A stretch of DNA of 64,000 bases from an uncultured Barnesiella sp. (GCA_944320995.1 CALUJQ010000004.1:51558-115557); one strand, 5' to 3'; numbered from the stretch's first letter, positions 46,139 through 56,539 are shown. The notes: a model not told the origin generated them from the letters alone. Numbers and translations: made by a program.

Positions 46139-47311
46139 GTGGTAAAAGTCAGCATCGTCATCGTCAACTACCGGGTAAAATACTTTTTGGAGCAATCGCT
46201 TCGGTCGGTAAAGGCTGCATTGAAAGCCTGCCCGATGGAGACCGAGGTATTTGTCGTCGACAATCACTCGCAAGACGATTCCCTCGACTACCTCATGCCC
46301 CGTTTCCCCGAGGTGCGCTTCATCGCCAACACCGAGAACACGGGATTTGCCCGCGCCAACAACCAAGCTATCGAGCTGGCCACGGGACAATACATCTTGC
46401 TGCTCAATCCCGATACCGTGATCGCCGAGAGCACCCTACACGAAGTATGCCAATTTATGGACTCTCACCCCGAAGCGGGAGGCGTGGGCGTAAAAATGAT
46501 CGATGGCGAGGGGAGATTTCTACCCGAATCGAAACGGGGATTTCCCACTCCGTGGGTCTCGTTCTGCAAAATATTCGGGCTGTCGGCGCTCTTCCCCCAT
46601 TCGCGACTTTTCGGACGCTATCACCTGAAATATCTCTCGCCCGACGAATGTCATTCGATAGACATTCTCTCGGGAGCTTTCATGTTTATGCGCCGCGAAA
46701 CCCTCGACAAGAGCGGGCTGCTCGACGAGAGCTTTTTCATGTACGGCGAGGACATCGACCTCTCTTACCGGCTCGTATTGGCCGGATACGTCAACTACTA
46801 CCTGCCCACCCCCATTATTCACTACAAGGGCGAAAGCACCAAAAAAGGAAGTTTGCGCTACGTGCGCATCTTCTACGAGGCGATGCTCATCTTTTTTAAA
46901 AAACATTATCCCCATTACAGCAAAGGTTATGCACTCGCCATCAAATGCTCCATCTTTTTCAGGGCATCGTTGGCAGCCGCCCACCGGGTTATCTTGCGGC
47001 CTTTCAAACGCCTGCAAAAAACGGGGCAGAAAGAGTCGGGCGAATGGTATATCTTGTCTCGCAATCCCGATGCCATAGCCGCACTCATACCGGGAGGGAA
47101 CCATTGTACTCCCCTGTTGTCGGTCCATGAAATCCCCGAATCGAACAAAAAATCGGAGCAGCGTCACATCGTATTCGACACCGCACTGCTCTCCTTCCGG
47201 GAAATCATAGAAACAATGCAAAGCCGCTGTGCCGACGGTAACCGATACCTCATCTACAATCCCGAATCCCGGGTAATTGTCTCACCCAAAGAAATCTACA
47301 CTCAACCATGA
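46139..47311 (+). CDS. GT2 family glycosyltransferase
   Basis: A 390-residue transferase, start GTG at 46139 after AAAGGA. The GT-A fold opens SIVIVNYRVKYFLEQSL, then VVDNHSQDDSL, the DXD-like LLNPDTVI near 85, and the acceptor-site SFFMYGEDIDLSYRL near 205, typical of rhamnosyl/hexosyl transferases of surface glycans. The C-terminal 130 residues are extra, with an amphipathic segment (YEAMLIFFKKHYPHYSKGYALAIKCSIFF) suggesting membrane contact. Stop overlaps the next gene's start by four bases (ATGA). Donor and acceptor unknown. Confidence 0.9.
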   Translation: MVKVSIVIVNYRVKYFLEQSLRSVKAALKACPMETEVFVVDNHSQDDSLDYLMPRFPEVRFIANTENTGFARANNQAIELATGQYILLLNPDTVIAESTLHEVCQFMDSHPEAGGVGVKMIDGEGRFLPESKRGFPTPWVSFCKIFGLSALFPHSRLFGRYHLKYLSPDECHSIDILSGAFMFMRRETLDKSGLLDESFFMYGEDIDLSYRLVLAGYVNYYLPTPIIHYKGESTKKGSLRYVRIFYEAMLIFFKKHYPHYSKGYALAIKCSIFFRASLAAAHRVILRPFKRLQKTGQKESGEWYILSRNPDAIAALIPGGNHCTPLLSVHEIPESNKKSEQRHIVFDTALLSFREIIETMQSRCADGNRYLIYNPESRVIVSPKEIYTQP

Positions 47312-47844
47312 ATTACCTCCTCGGCAAACAAATTGAATTGCGTGCGGTCGAACCCGAAGACCTCGACACGCTTTACCGCTGGGAAAACGACGCTTCGCTG
47401 TGGATATACGGCAATACCGTTGCCCCATTCTCGCGCTATCTGCTCAAACAATATGTCGAGACCTACACGGCCGATATTACCCGGGACAACCAACTGCGGC
47501 TTATCGTCACCCTCAAAGGCGACCGGAAAGCCATTGGCATCATCGACTGTTTCGACTACGATGCCACCCATCGCAAAGCGGCGATAGGATTGCTCATCGA
47601 CCCGGCCCACACCCGGCAAGGATTCGGGCGGGACACCCTCGAAACCTTTATGAAATATGCCTTTGATTTTCTGCATTTGCACCAGTTGTATGTACACATA
47701 CCCGCCTGCAATACAGCCAGCCTCACTCTCTTCAAAACCTGCGGATTCATCGAAAGCGGACGCCTCATCGATTGGCTACGGCTGTCCCACGGATACACCG
47801 ATGTATTGCTGTTGCAAAAATTCAATCCGGAGAATTCCCGCTAA
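47308..47844 (+). CDS. GNAT family N-acetyltransferase
   Basis: A 178-residue acetyltransferase of the RimJ/RimL-like group. IELRAVEPEDLDTLYRWEND opens the fold, and the acetyl-CoA loop is in IDPAHTRQGFGRDTLETF, with the closing LYVHIPACNTASLTLFKTCGF. Translationally coupled to the GT2 gene. The neighbouring YqgE gene converges and overlaps by four bases. Substrate unknown; sugar amine or protein N-terminus both possible. Confidence 0.9.
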   Translation: MNYLLGKQIELRAVEPEDLDTLYRWENDASLWIYGNTVAPFSRYLLKQYVETYTADITRDNQLRLIVTLKGDRKAIGIIDCFDYDATHRKAAIGLLIDPAHTRQGFGRDTLETFMKYAFDFLHLHQLYVHIPACNTASLTLFKTCGFIESGRLIDWLRLSHGYTDVLLLQKFNPENSR

Positions 47845-48428
47845 TTAAGCGACGGTTCTTGCGGAGAGTTCAGCCACAGCAGATAACCCTCGCCCATGCC
47901 GCGCACCGTCTCGCGCCAGAAAGTATCGTCCACCGCAGCCAGACAGCGACCGGGCGACTGCATGGTCGTCACCGCCCACGCCTCTTGTCGTAACTCTCCA
48001 TCGAGCTGACCCGGAGACCACCCGCTGTATCCCACCAGAAACTTCACATGGTTCTTCACCCCCTCGTCGCTCCTCAAAAAATCGAGCAACATATCGAAAT
48101 CGCCGTTGGCAAAAAGCCCCTGAGCCACCTCTACCGCCCCGGGCAAAGAGGCAATATCGTGCAAGAAGAAAAGGTGATCGGTCCCTACCGGACCACCGCA
48201 ATAGACCGGTATCGAGGGAATCCCCTCCATACCTTCGAGCAATTCATTCAAATAATAACGAGTAGGACTGTTCAGCACAAAACCTACCGCACCCTTCTCG
48301 GAATATTCGGCCAAACAGATGACCGACCGCCGGAAACACCCCTCGTCGAGGAATGGCTCGGCCACCAACAGTGCGCCTCGGTGAGGCGGTATCAACTGCC
48401 TGCGTATATGTAACGACTCATTGTGCAT
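47841..48428 (-). CDS. YqgE/AlgH family protein
   Basis: A 195-residue cytosolic protein of the UPF0301 family. Landmarks: GALLVAEPFLDEGCFRRSVI, EYSEKGAVGFVLNSPT, VYCGGPVGTDHLFFLH, and FLVGYSGWSPGQLDGEL. The role is not settled; AlgH in Pseudomonas was tied to alginate regulation. Single gene, convergent with the GNAT gene (four shared bases). Confidence 0.93.
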   Translation of the reverse strand: MHNESLHIRRQLIPPHRGALLVAEPFLDEGCFRRSVICLAEYSEKGAVGFVLNSPTRYYLNELLEGMEGIPSIPVYCGGPVGTDHLFFLHDIASLPGAVEVAQGLFANGDFDMLLDFLRSDEGVKNHVKFLVGYSGWSPGQLDGELRQEAWAVTTMQSPGRCLAAVDDTFWRETVRGMGEGYLLWLNSPQEPSLN

Positions 48429-48534
48429 ATTCCTTGTTATTCAACAGTACTCATAAAATAGGAGAAACCGAATGTAGGGACAAACAGAAACCTCGTTCCC
48501 GAGTTGGCTCTACCGAGGCGCATCCTATCTTCTT

Positions 48535-48542
48535 CAAAGATA
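48535..48542 (-). promoter_or_regulatory. -7 box for the YqgE gene
   Basis: Minus-strand TATCTTTG, exact match, about 107 bases before the start at 48428. Confidence 0.45.
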
Positions 48543-48670
48543 AAAAAAACTTTGCAGAAAGTAAAAAAACGCCTGTTCTTTTTTCAACTCACCCGTCAGG
48601 TTCAATATAGAACCGTTATAAATTAAAGAGTTCAAGCCCGAGAAAGTATATAATTAGCCTAAAAACACCC

Positions 48671-48678
48671 TATATTTG
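48671..48678 (+). promoter_or_regulatory. -7 box for the CDF transporter gene
   Basis: TATATTTG, exact match, 21 bases before ATG 48700. An upstream TTG in frame at 48676 lies inside this box and is therefore not the start. Confidence 0.55.
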
Positions 48679-48699
48679 CATCGTTTTAAAAATACAACG

Positions 48700-49620
48700 A
48701 TGACCGAATCGAACGACATCACCGACATTGCCCGGGAGCGGAAAGCCGCCCGTGTCACTTGGATAGGATTCTTTACCAACCTCGTACTCTCGGCAGCCAA
48801 AATCGTGGCCGGCGTCGTGGGGCGAAGCAGCGCCATGGTGGCCGACGGTATCCACTCGCTGTCGGACTTCGTCACCGATTTTATCGTCATCATTTTCATC
48901 AAAATCTCCTCGAAAAACGAAGATAGCGACCACCCCTACGGGCACGGCAAATACGAGACTTTCGCCACCATGCTCATCAGTTTTGCCCTCTTTATCGTCG
49001 CTGTCGGTATCTTCTACTCGGGAAGCGTGAAGATATACGAGGTCCTCAACGGCGGAGTCATCGAACGCCCCACCTATCTCGCCCTCATCATGGCCGCCGT
49101 CTCGATCGTGGTCAAAGAGGGGCTGTACTGGTACACCATCATCGTAGGGCGTAAAATCGACAGCCCTGCCGTCATTGCCAACGGCTGGCACCACCGTTCC
49201 GACGCCTTCTCGTCGATAGGTACCCTCATCGGCATATCGGGAGCCATGTTTTTGGGCGAACGCTGGCGCATACTCGACCCCATCACCTCTCTCATCGTAG
49301 GGCTGTTCATCGTTGGGGTCGCCTACAAACTCGCCCGCCCCAGCATACAAGAGCTACTCGAAGGCTCTCTCCCCAAAGAGATAGAAACCTCTATCGAAGA
49401 GAAAATTCGGGAGACCCCCGGAGTCATCACCTTTCACCACCTGCGCACCCGTAAAAACGGCAACACCTTCATCATCGACATGCACATCAAGGTCGATCCC
49501 GCCTCCTCCATCGTCGAGGCCCACGACATTGCCACCCAAGTGGAAAACAGTCTTAAAGCCACATTCGGCCGGCACACCCGGGTCAACGTGCATATTGAGC
49601 CTTATATGCCCAAAGTATAG
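48700..49620 (+). CDS. Cation diffusion facilitator (CDF) family metal exporter
   Basis: A 306-residue inner-membrane protein (start ATG 48700). Six helices are visible; metal-site HxxxD-type residues occur in SAMVADGIHSLSDFVTDF (helix 2) and in NGWHHRSDAFSSIGTL (helix 5), with the HPYGHGKYE loop between. The cytoplasmic C-terminal domain (PGVITFHHLRTRKNGNTFI) is the usual ferredoxin-like metal-sensing fold. Exports zinc, iron or manganese; which one is not certain. Single gene, followed by an intergenic repeat. Confidence 0.95.
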   Translation: MTESNDITDIARERKAARVTWIGFFTNLVLSAAKIVAGVVGRSSAMVADGIHSLSDFVTDFIVIIFIKISSKNEDSDHPYGHGKYETFATMLISFALFIVAVGIFYSGSVKIYEVLNGGVIERPTYLALIMAAVSIVVKEGLYWYTIIVGRKIDSPAVIANGWHHRSDAFSSIGTLIGISGAMFLGERWRILDPITSLIVGLFIVGVAYKLARPSIQELLEGSLPKEIETSIEEKIRETPGVITFHHLRTRKNGNTFIIDMHIKVDPASSIVEAHDIATQVENSLKATFGRHTRVNVHIEPYMPKV

Positions 49621-49629
49621 AGACAACCG

Positions 49630-49741
49630 GTCATTCCGCACTCAGTGCGAAATCCAAAGGAATACCGGCAAAATTACCGCCTACGGCACTTGTCCTTTGC
49701 GACCCTTCTCTGGACCCCGCATCGAATGTGGGGTGACATGA
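49630..49741. repeat. REP-pair-like intergenic repeat (two inverted hairpin ends)
   Basis: The left end has CGCACT (49637-49642), one base, AGTGCG (49644-49649), bounded by GTCATTCC and AATCC. The right end has CCCCGCAT (49715-49722), loop CGA, ATGTGGGG (49726-49733), bounded by GGA and TGACATGA. The right end read on the other strand (GTCACCCC...GGGGTCC) resembles the left end, so the two are inverted, like a REP doublet. The interior is non-coding. I see no second copy in the window. Confidence 0.45.
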
Positions 49742-49838
49742 TAGTGCGGGGAGGTTCACTCTTTTTCTCACCACGACACAGATTCGCACGACGACTGCCT
49801 GAAATTTGCGACAAAACCTCTTAATGCAAATTTCGACA

Positions 49839-50318
49839 ATGAACGAACGTAACGTCATCAACGGCACCCTCGCCTCCTATTTGGTTTGGGCGGCCGATTT
49901 TATCTCGCCTATCCGCTGGTTTTTGCTGGCGGCTTTCGCTTTGGTTCTGGCCGACCTGAAATTCGGCATCGACGCCGCCCGCCACCGGGGCGAAAAAATC
50001 CGCAAAAGCCGGGCCATACGCCGCAGCATCAACAAGGTGATCGACTACATCTGCTGGATACTGGTCGCCACCAGCTTCGGCGAAGCCTTCGGCACCCCCT
50101 TCGGCATTCCCATACTGCCGGCCATCGTGTTGCTGGTCGTCTATGGTTGCGAAATCAACTCGTGTTTCAACAACTATTTCGAGGCCCACGGCAGCCGTCT
50201 GCGGATAGACATTTTCAAATGGTTCAAAAACAAAAGCGATATTATCGCCCCCGACGAGCAAAAGGGTGACGACGACAAACCTGCTCCCTCCGACCCCCAA
50301 AAGCCTCCCGCTCGATAA
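49839..50318 (+). CDS. Holin-like membrane protein, function unassigned
   Basis: A 159-residue protein from ATG 49839 (an in-frame ATG five codons upstream at 49824 is an alternative). Three hydrophobic segments (about 10-35, 65-85, 90-110) with the motif [22 protein letters not shown], followed by [21 protein letters not shown], resemble phage-holin family 4 proteins. The tail is hydrophilic, proline- and lysine-rich. No lysin or phage gene is nearby, and it stands between a metal exporter and lysS, so a chromosomal membrane role seems likelier than phage lysis. Function uncertain. Confidence 0.6.
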   Translation: MNERNVINGTLASYLVWAADFISPIRWFLLAAFALVLADLKFGIDAARHRGEKIRKSRAIRRSINKVIDYICWILVATSFGEAFGTPFGIPILPAIVLLVVYGCEINSCFNNYFEAHGSRLRIDIFKWFKNKSDIIAPDEQKGDDDKPAPSDPQKPPAR

Positions 50319-50361
50319 CAATAATTTACGCCAAACATAGCCGTTTTCGCTCAAAGTTTTG

Positions 50362-50369
50362 TATTTTTG
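50362..50369 (+). promoter_or_regulatory. -7 box for lysS
   Basis: TATTTTTG, exact match, 24 bases before ATG 50393. No clear -33. Confidence 0.5.
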
Positions 50370-50392
50370 CGAAAATTTACAAAGTCACTGTT

Positions 50393-52126
50393 ATGAACAT
50401 TCTCGACCTAAGCGAACAAGAGATAATTCGTCGAAACAGTCTCGACGAAATGCGCAAATTGGGTATCGACCCTTATCCTGCCGCCGAGTATCCGGTAACC
50501 GGTTACGCTCAAGAAATCAAAGCTAATTTTATCGACGGGGCCGAAGAACCCCGCCAAGTTTCCATTGCCGGGCGCATCATGAGCCGGCGCATCATGGGGA
50601 AAGCCTCGTTTATCGAATTGAAGGATTCGACCGGCCGTATCCAAGTCTATATCTCACGCGACGACCTCTGCCCCGGCGAGGACAAAGAGTTGTACAACAC
50701 GGTATTCAAAAAGTTGCTCGACATCGGTGACTTCATCGGGATTCGCGGATTTGTATTCCGTACCCAGATGGGCGAAATCACCGTCCACGCACAAGAGATG
50801 ACCGTGCTGGCCAAGTCGATACGTCCCCTGCCCATCGTGAAGATGAAAGACGGCGTGGCCTACGACGCCTTCGAAGATCCCGAATTGCGTTACCGCCAGC
50901 GTTATGTCGATCTGGTGGTAAACGAAGGAGTTAAAGACATTTTCGTAAAGCGCAACAAGGTATATACCTCGATGCGCGAATACTTCAATGCCCGCGGTTA
51001 TATGGAGGTGGAGACTCCTATCCTGCAATCGATTCCCGGCGGTGCCGCCGCACGCCCCTTCATCACACACCACAACGCACTCGACATTCCGCTCTACCTG
51101 CGTATTGCCGACGAGTTGTACCTCAAACGCTTGATTGTGGGCGGATTCGAAGGAGTATATGAGTTCTCCAAGAATTTCCGCAACGAAGGTATGGACCGCA
51201 CTCACAATCCCGAGTTCACCTGCATGGAAATTTACGTCTCTTACAAGGACTACAACTGGATGATGGAATTCACCGAGAAGATGCTCGAAAAGATTTGCCT
51301 CGACGTAAACGGGACGACCGACGTGAAAGTAGGCGACAACACCATCAGTTTCAAGACTCCGTTCAAACGCATCACCATGATCGAGGCAATCAAGGAACAC
51401 ACCGGCATCGACATCAACGGCATGAACGAGGAGCAACTGCGCGACGTGTGCAAACAGATTGGCGTGGAGATCGACGAGACCATGGGCAAAGGCAAAATCA
51501 TCGACGAAATCTTCGGCGAGAAATGCGAAGGCCACTATATACAACCCACCTTTATTACCGACTACCCCATCGAGATGTCGCCCCTCACCAAGCGCCACCG
51601 CAACAACCCCGAGTTGACCGAACGGTTTGAATTGATGGTCAACGGCAAAGAATTGTGCAACGCCTACTCCGAATTGAACGACCCCATCGACCAACGGTTG
51701 CGCTTCGAAGAACAGTTGCGGCTGTCGGAAAAAGGCGACGACGAAGCCATGTTCATCGACAACGACTTTATCCGGGCCCTCGAATACGGTATGCCCCCTA
51801 CATCGGGAATGGGTATCGGCATGGACCGTCTCGTCATGCTTATGACCGGACAAACCGCCATACAGGAGGTTCTCCTCTTCCCGCAAATGCGTCCCGAAAA
51901 GGTGCAAAAACGGGATAACGAAGCGGCCTACACCGCCGCAAACATTCCGGCCGAATGGGTCGCCCCCATACAAAAAGCCGGCTATCTGACCGTGGCCGAC
52001 GTGGCCGAAGCCAATCCCAACAAACTGCACCAAGAGATTTGCGGCATAAATAAAAAATACAAACTCGAACTGCCCAACCCCACCGTTGACGACGTGAAAA
52101 ATTGGGTGGAAAATGCTAAACAATAA
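50393..52126 (+). CDS. lysS: Lysyl-tRNA synthetase, class II
   Basis: A 577-residue enzyme that charges tRNA-Lys. N-terminal OB anticodon domain ([25 protein letters not shown]), then the class II core: motif 1 near [22 protein letters not shown], motif 2 in [17 protein letters not shown], motif 3 in [20 protein letters not shown]. The C-terminus has an extra tail of about 65 residues ([12 protein letters not shown]... [12 protein letters not shown]) found in Bacteroidetes enzymes, possibly an additional helical domain. Leads a conserved lysS-gpsA-pgi unit; gpsA starts inside its last codons. Confidence 0.97.
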   Translation: MNILDLSEQEIIRRNSLDEMRKLGIDPYPAAEYPVTGYAQEIKANFIDGAEEPRQVSIAGRIMSRRIMGKASFIELKDSTGRIQVYISRDDLCPGEDKELYNTVFKKLLDIGDFIGIRGFVFRTQMGEITVHAQEMTVLAKSIRPLPIVKMKDGVAYDAFEDPELRYRQRYVDLVVNEGVKDIFVKRNKVYTSMREYFNARGYMEVETPILQSIPGGAAARPFITHHNALDIPLYLRIADELYLKRLIVGGFEGVYEFSKNFRNEGMDRTHNPEFTCMEIYVSYKDYNWMMEFTEKMLEKICLDVNGTTDVKVGDNTISFKTPFKRITMIEAIKEHTGIDINGMNEEQLRDVCKQIGVEIDETMGKGKIIDEIFGEKCEGHYIQPTFITDYPIEMSPLTKRHRNNPELTERFELMVNGKELCNAYSELNDPIDQRLRFEEQLRLSEKGDDEAMFIDNDFIRALEYGMPPTSGMGIGMDRLVMLMTGQTAIQEVLLFPQMRPEKVQKRDNEAAYTAANIPAEWVAPIQKAGYLTVADVAEANPNKLHQEICGINKKYKLELPNPTVDDVKNWVENAKQ

Positions 52127-53132
52127 TCCCGACATGGCTTTCCCCGGCAAAATTGCAATCATGGGAGGTGGCAGTTGGGCTACCGCATTGGCCAAACTTG
52201 TCCTCAACAACGCCGACAATATCTTGTGGTATATGCGTCGCGACGACCGTATCGCCGATTTCAAGCAAACCGGCCACAACCCCGTGTATCTGTCGGATGT
52301 CGCCTTCGATACCTCGCGCATCTATTTCAGTTCCGACATCAACGAGATTGCCGAGATGGCCGACACCCTCGTGCTGGTCACCCCGTCGCCCTACATGAAG
52401 TCGCACCTGAAAAAACTCACGACCGACATCAGCGGGAAATTTGTCGTTACCGCCATCAAAGGCATTGTCCCCGACGAGAACATGATCGTCACCGAGTACC
52501 TGAAAGATTTTTATCATGTGCCGGAATCGAATTTGGCCGTTATCGGAGGCCCTTGCCATGCCGAAGAGGTGGCCCTCGAACGGCTCTCTTACCTCACAAT
52601 CGGCTGCAATGACTTGGAACGGGCCCACCGTCTGGCCGACACGATGACAAGTGCGAAACTGAAAACCATCATCTCGACCGACGTAAAAGGAATCGAATAC
52701 TCGGCCGTGTTGAAAAACGTTTACGCCATTGCCGCCGGGATATGCCACGGTATGAAGAGCGGCGACAACTTCCAAGCCATGCTCGTCTCCAACGCTTTGG
52801 CCGAGATGGATCGTTTCTTGCAGGCCGTGTCGCCCTGCGAAAACCGCAACATCAGCGACTCGGTCTATTTGGGCGACCTGCTGGTAACCGCCTATTCCCG
52901 ATTCAGCCGCAACCACAACTTCGGCTCCCTGATCGGGCGAGGATATTCGGTAAGCGCCGCCAAAATGGAGATGGAGATGATTGCCGAAGGTTATTTCGGC
53001 ACCAAATGCATGTATGAAATAAATGAACAATACCACGTGAACATGCCCATACTGCAATGCGTTTACGATATACTATACCGTAAAGTATTGCCCCGGCATG
53101 CCATCGAGAGCATATACGATACATTTCTATAA
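52113..53132 (+). CDS. gpsA: NAD(P)H-dependent glycerol-3-phosphate dehydrogenase
   Basis: A 339-residue enzyme reducing dihydroxyacetone phosphate to glycerol-3-phosphate for phospholipids. The Rossmann loop [15 protein letters not shown] opens the protein (about 14), followed by [24 protein letters not shown], and the catalytic-lysine segment [23 protein letters not shown]. An in-frame ATG at 52134 (MAFPGKIA) is an alternative start that avoids the 14-base overlap with lysS. Middle gene of the operon. Confidence 0.96.
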   Translation: MLNNNPDMAFPGKIAIMGGGSWATALAKLVLNNADNILWYMRRDDRIADFKQTGHNPVYLSDVAFDTSRIYFSSDINEIAEMADTLVLVTPSPYMKSHLKKLTTDISGKFVVTAIKGIVPDENMIVTEYLKDFYHVPESNLAVIGGPCHAEEVALERLSYLTIGCNDLERAHRLADTMTSAKLKTIISTDVKGIEYSAVLKNVYAIAAGICHGMKSGDNFQAMLVSNALAEMDRFLQAVSPCENRNISDSVYLGDLLVTAYSRFSRNHNFGSLIGRGYSVSAAKMEMEMIAEGYFGTKCMYEINEQYHVNMPILQCVYDILYRKVLPRHAIESIYDTFL

Positions 53133-53153
53133 TAAAACTAATATAGTCAAACA

Positions 53154-54497
53154 ATGAAATCAATCGAACTGAACATCGAAAAAGCCTTGGGTACCGTATC
53201 CAAAAACGACGTCTTTGCCTTGGAAGGCAAAGCACAAAACGGCATGGAAATGCTGCACAAAGGAACCGGTAAAGGGAATGACTTCTTGGGGTGGCTGCAC
53301 CTTCCCTCCGAAATAACCGAGGCTCATTTGGCAGACCTCGAAGCCGCTGCAAAACAATTGAAAGACCGTTGCGAAATCGTAGTTGTCATCGGTATCGGCG
53401 GCAGCTACCTCGGTGCAAAGGCTGTTATCGAAGCCTTATCCGACTCCTTCGAGTTCCTCCGCCACGAACATAAAAACCCGATTATCCTCTTTGCCGGTCA
53501 AAACATCGGCGAAGACTACCTATTTGAATTGCAATCGCTCCTGAAAGACAAAGCGTTCGGTATCGTCGTCATCTCCAAATCGGGAACCACGACCGAACCG
53601 GCCATCGCCTTCCGTCTGCTCAAAGAGCAACTCGAAGATCAAGTAGGGAAAGAGGAGGCCAAACACCGCATCGTGGCCATTACCGACGCAAAGAAAGGTG
53701 CATTGCGCAAACTGGCCGACACCGAAGGGTACAAAACATTCGTCATCGCCGACAACGTAGGTGGCCGTTTCTCGGTACTTACTCCCGTGGGATTGTTGCC
53801 CATCGCCATCGCCGGATTCGACATCAGAGCCTTGGTAGCCGGAGCTGTCGCCATGGAAAAAGCCTGCGGCGAAAACGTCCCCTTCGAGGAGAACCCCGCA
53901 GCCATTTACGCTGCTACCCGCAACGCCCTTTATCAAAGCGGTAAAAAAATAGAAATCCTCGTTAACTTCAACCCCAAACTTCACTTCTTCTCGGAGTGGT
54001 GGAAACAACTCTACGGCGAAAGCGAAGGAAAAGAGAACCTCGGCATCTTCCCCGCTTCGGTCGATTTCACCACCGACCTGCACTCGATGGGACAATGGAT
54101 TCAAGAGGGTGAAAGAAGCATCTTCGAAACCGTGCTCTCGGTAGCCTCGATGAAACACACCGTAACCATACCCGCCGACAAAGAGAATCTCGACGGATTG
54201 AACTTCCTCGCCGGAAAACGGGTAGATGAAGTGAACAAAATGGCCGAACTCGGCACTCAAATCGCCCATGTTGACGGCGGTGTACCCAACCTCAAAATCG
54301 TAATCCCCGAACTCTCGGAAAACTACTTGGGCCAACTCATCTATTTCTTCGAGAAAGCCTGCGGTATCAGCGGTTATATTTTGGGTGTAAATCCCTTCAA
54401 CCAACCGGGCGTAGAGGCCTACAAACGCAACATGTTCGCCCTGCTCAACAAACCCGGTTACGAAGAAGAGAGCAAAGCCATACAAGCTCGCCTCTAA
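53154..54497 (+). CDS. pgi: Glucose-6-phosphate isomerase
   Basis: A 447-residue isomerase of glucose-6-phosphate and fructose-6-phosphate, short form as in Bacillus. Visible marks are [34 protein letters not shown] (phosphate loop), [19 protein letters not shown], and the catalytic-region [12 protein letters not shown] and [14 protein letters not shown]. Last gene of lysS-gpsA-pgi, 21 bases after gpsA, ending at a strong terminator. It links sugars from the glycogen and GH31 routes into glycolysis. Confidence 0.97.
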   Translation: MKSIELNIEKALGTVSKNDVFALEGKAQNGMEMLHKGTGKGNDFLGWLHLPSEITEAHLADLEAAAKQLKDRCEIVVVIGIGGSYLGAKAVIEALSDSFEFLRHEHKNPIILFAGQNIGEDYLFELQSLLKDKAFGIVVISKSGTTTEPAIAFRLLKEQLEDQVGKEEAKHRIVAITDAKKGALRKLADTEGYKTFVIADNVGGRFSVLTPVGLLPIAIAGFDIRALVAGAVAMEKACGENVPFEENPAAIYAATRNALYQSGKKIEILVNFNPKLHFFSEWWKQLYGESEGKENLGIFPASVDFTTDLHSMGQWIQEGERSIFETVLSVASMKHTVTIPADKENLDGLNFLAGKRVDEVNKMAELGTQIAHVDGGVPNLKIVIPELSENYLGQLIYFFEKACGISGYILGVNPFNQPGVEAYKRNMFALLNKPGYEEESKAIQARL

Positions 54498-54520
54498 TCG
54501 CGACATGACTCCATAAAGAG

Positions 54521-54556
54521 AAGACCCCCGAAAATCCTTTGGGGGTCTCTTTTTTA
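54521..54556 (+). terminator. Terminator of lysS-gpsA-pgi
   Basis: AGACCCCC (54522-54529) with GGGGGTCT (54541-54548), then CTTTTTT. It lies 24 bases past the pgi stop. Confidence 0.9.
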
Positions 54557-54621
54557 CCTATCCGATCTCCACTTTTCCGATATATTTTAGTTATCTTTAT
54601 CCCCTCACAATTATTCCTTAC

Positions 54622-56478
54622 ATGATGAAAAAATTACTCACGCTTATTTTATCGTTATGCGGCATCGCGGCGGCTCATGCTGCGCTCGAATCGCCCGTCG
54701 CACTCCCGGCCACCGATGTGACCGACCACTCTTTCACGGCCAACTGGCAACCGGTCAACGGAGCTTCGGCTTATATTCTCAACGTATTTTCCTACAAACA
54801 GGCCGACTCGGGGGCCGAAGAAGCAACCCTCACCGAGAGTTTCGAAGGATTGGTACCCCTCACCTCCACCTCGAAACGTAACAAATATATCGATTTCGAA
54901 AACTCCGTACTCCCCGAAGGGTGGACTATTGCCGTCAACAGCGGCTCGGTGCGCCAACTCTATACAGCCAACGTTACCAGCGACCTCACGTCGATCCATT
55001 CAGGAGAAATCGCCCTCGCGTTCGACGCCGCAGGCGACTCTATTGTCACGCCACAACTCCCCGCTCCGGCTTCGAGTCTCTCCTTTTGGATAAAAAATGC
55101 CAACGGTAACGGCAATATCTCTGTTTACGTCTTCGACGGGAACCGCTGGGAAATGCTCGACCAAATCTCCACCATATATTATACCAGCGGGGGAATCGTC
55201 GAATATACCAACGAAATCCCCGTCGGGACTACCCAATTCAAACTCGTCTATTCCGATGACAATCCCGATATGAACAGCCCCACGGCTATCGACGACATCA
55301 GCATCACTTACGGCGGGGAAGTGAAAACACGCGATTATCTCGTAAATGAGCTATCGATCTCGGCCACCTCCGAAACAGTCACCGGATTGGCCCCCGAAAC
55401 CGATTACTTCTATACGGTCAAAAGCACAAATGACAATGAAACCTCACTTGAATCGAACATCATCGATGTATTCGCTTTTGCCGGGGAACTCGGTATGCCC
55501 GTACTTAAAGACTTTTCCGACATACAAGACGGTCAATATACGGCCAATTGGAACACCGTCGTCGGTGCCGACGGATATGTATTGTACAACATCTATACCC
55601 ACATCGCCCAAAAGGACGAGGCCGCCAAAGTGGTCTTCCATGAAAACTTCGATACCTTCACCGGGGGTACTATCGACCTCCCCGTCGATGATATGGGAGC
55701 AACCAACTACGACGATTATACCACCGTACCCAATTGGTCGGTCATTTTCGGTTGTTGGACCGACGGCATGCTTGGTGGAATCAGTATCACCACACCCGCA
55801 ATCGAAATGAGCAACCCCAACGGTTACACCGTTAAAGCCCGAATATATGGCGCACAAGGGGACAATGTCGATTTCAACAACTTCTATCAATCGGGCAACG
55901 CCGAGAAACAAACCGTCACTCTCGCCCAACAAGGCTACAACGATATTTCCGTCACATTCTCGCACAGCAGCGGAACGACCCAGCTCGAAATCTATTTCCG
56001 CCAAACCGACTATGAAAAAGAGATGTATATCGATGAACTCACCCTCATACAAGACCTCACACAAGGCGACCGTTTCAGCTACGACTACGATTACCTGCTC
56101 GTTGAAGGCCGACGCACCAACAGTCATACCTTTACCGATTTGCCTCAAACATGGGGCGACCAGTTTGCATTCCGCATGAGCGCTTACGCCGTCGCCGATA
56201 ACAAAGCCTATCAATCCGAATGGACCGAACTGACACCGGTTCCAACTCCTGCCGGGATTGCTCAACCCACTCTCGACGAAAGCGGAATAAAAATTCTCTC
56301 CGCACCCGGATACATAACCATACAACTCATGCGTCCCTGCGAAATTGGGATATACGACCTGCAAGGGCGAACCGTCCGACTACAACAAGGCGCAGAGGGA
56401 GAGAATGCCATTACACTGGACCCGGGTATTTACCTGTTGCGTTGCGGCAACTATACCACAAAAATTTTTGCGTGGTAA
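54622..56478 (+). CDS. T9SS cargo protein with fibronectin III and choice-of-anchor-J-like modules
   Basis: A 618-residue exported protein. Signal peptide MMKKLLTLILSLCGIAAAHA. A short FnIII-like module (VTDHSFTANWQPVNGASAYIL, residues 33-53) precedes a jelly-roll anchor-J-like module (LPEGWTIAVNSGSVRQLYT... FWIKNANGNGN). The set repeats: FnIII at about 285 (DGQYTANWNTVVGADGYVL), anchor-J at about 345 (NYDDYTTVPNWSVIFGCW), and the tail from about 555 is a T9SS type A sorting domain (GYITIQLMRPCEIGIYDLQG, GIYLLRCGNYTTKIF). No enzyme motif. Likely a surface binding protein; ligand unknown. Single gene. Confidence 0.85.
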   Translation: MMKKLLTLILSLCGIAAAHAALESPVALPATDVTDHSFTANWQPVNGASAYILNVFSYKQADSGAEEATLTESFEGLVPLTSTSKRNKYIDFENSVLPEGWTIAVNSGSVRQLYTANVTSDLTSIHSGEIALAFDAAGDSIVTPQLPAPASSLSFWIKNANGNGNISVYVFDGNRWEMLDQISTIYYTSGGIVEYTNEIPVGTTQFKLVYSDDNPDMNSPTAIDDISITYGGEVKTRDYLVNELSISATSETVTGLAPETDYFYTVKSTNDNETSLESNIIDVFAFAGELGMPVLKDFSDIQDGQYTANWNTVVGADGYVLYNIYTHIAQKDEAAKVVFHENFDTFTGGTIDLPVDDMGATNYDDYTTVPNWSVIFGCWTDGMLGGISITTPAIEMSNPNGYTVKARIYGAQGDNVDFNNFYQSGNAEKQTVTLAQQGYNDISVTFSHSSGTTQLEIYFRQTDYEKEMYIDELTLIQDLTQGDRFSYDYDYLLVEGRRTNSHTFTDLPQTWGDQFAFRMSAYAVADNKAYQSEWTELTPVPTPAGIAQPTLDESGIKILSAPGYITIQLMRPCEIGIYDLQGRTVRLQQGAEGENAITLDPGIYLLRCGNYTTKIFAW

Positions 56479-56496
56479 AAAACTATAAACGATAAT

Positions 56497-56527
56497 AAAA
56501 AAGGGCCTTAAAAAGGCCCTTTTTTAT
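56497..56527. terminator. Bidirectional terminator between two T9SS cargo genes
   Basis: AAAAAAGGGCC (56497-56507) with GGCCCTTTTTT (56515-56525), symmetrical, serving both the T9SS gene to the left and the SusE/F-like gene to the right. Confidence 0.88.
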
Positions 56528-56539
56528 TTCGACTTCCAA

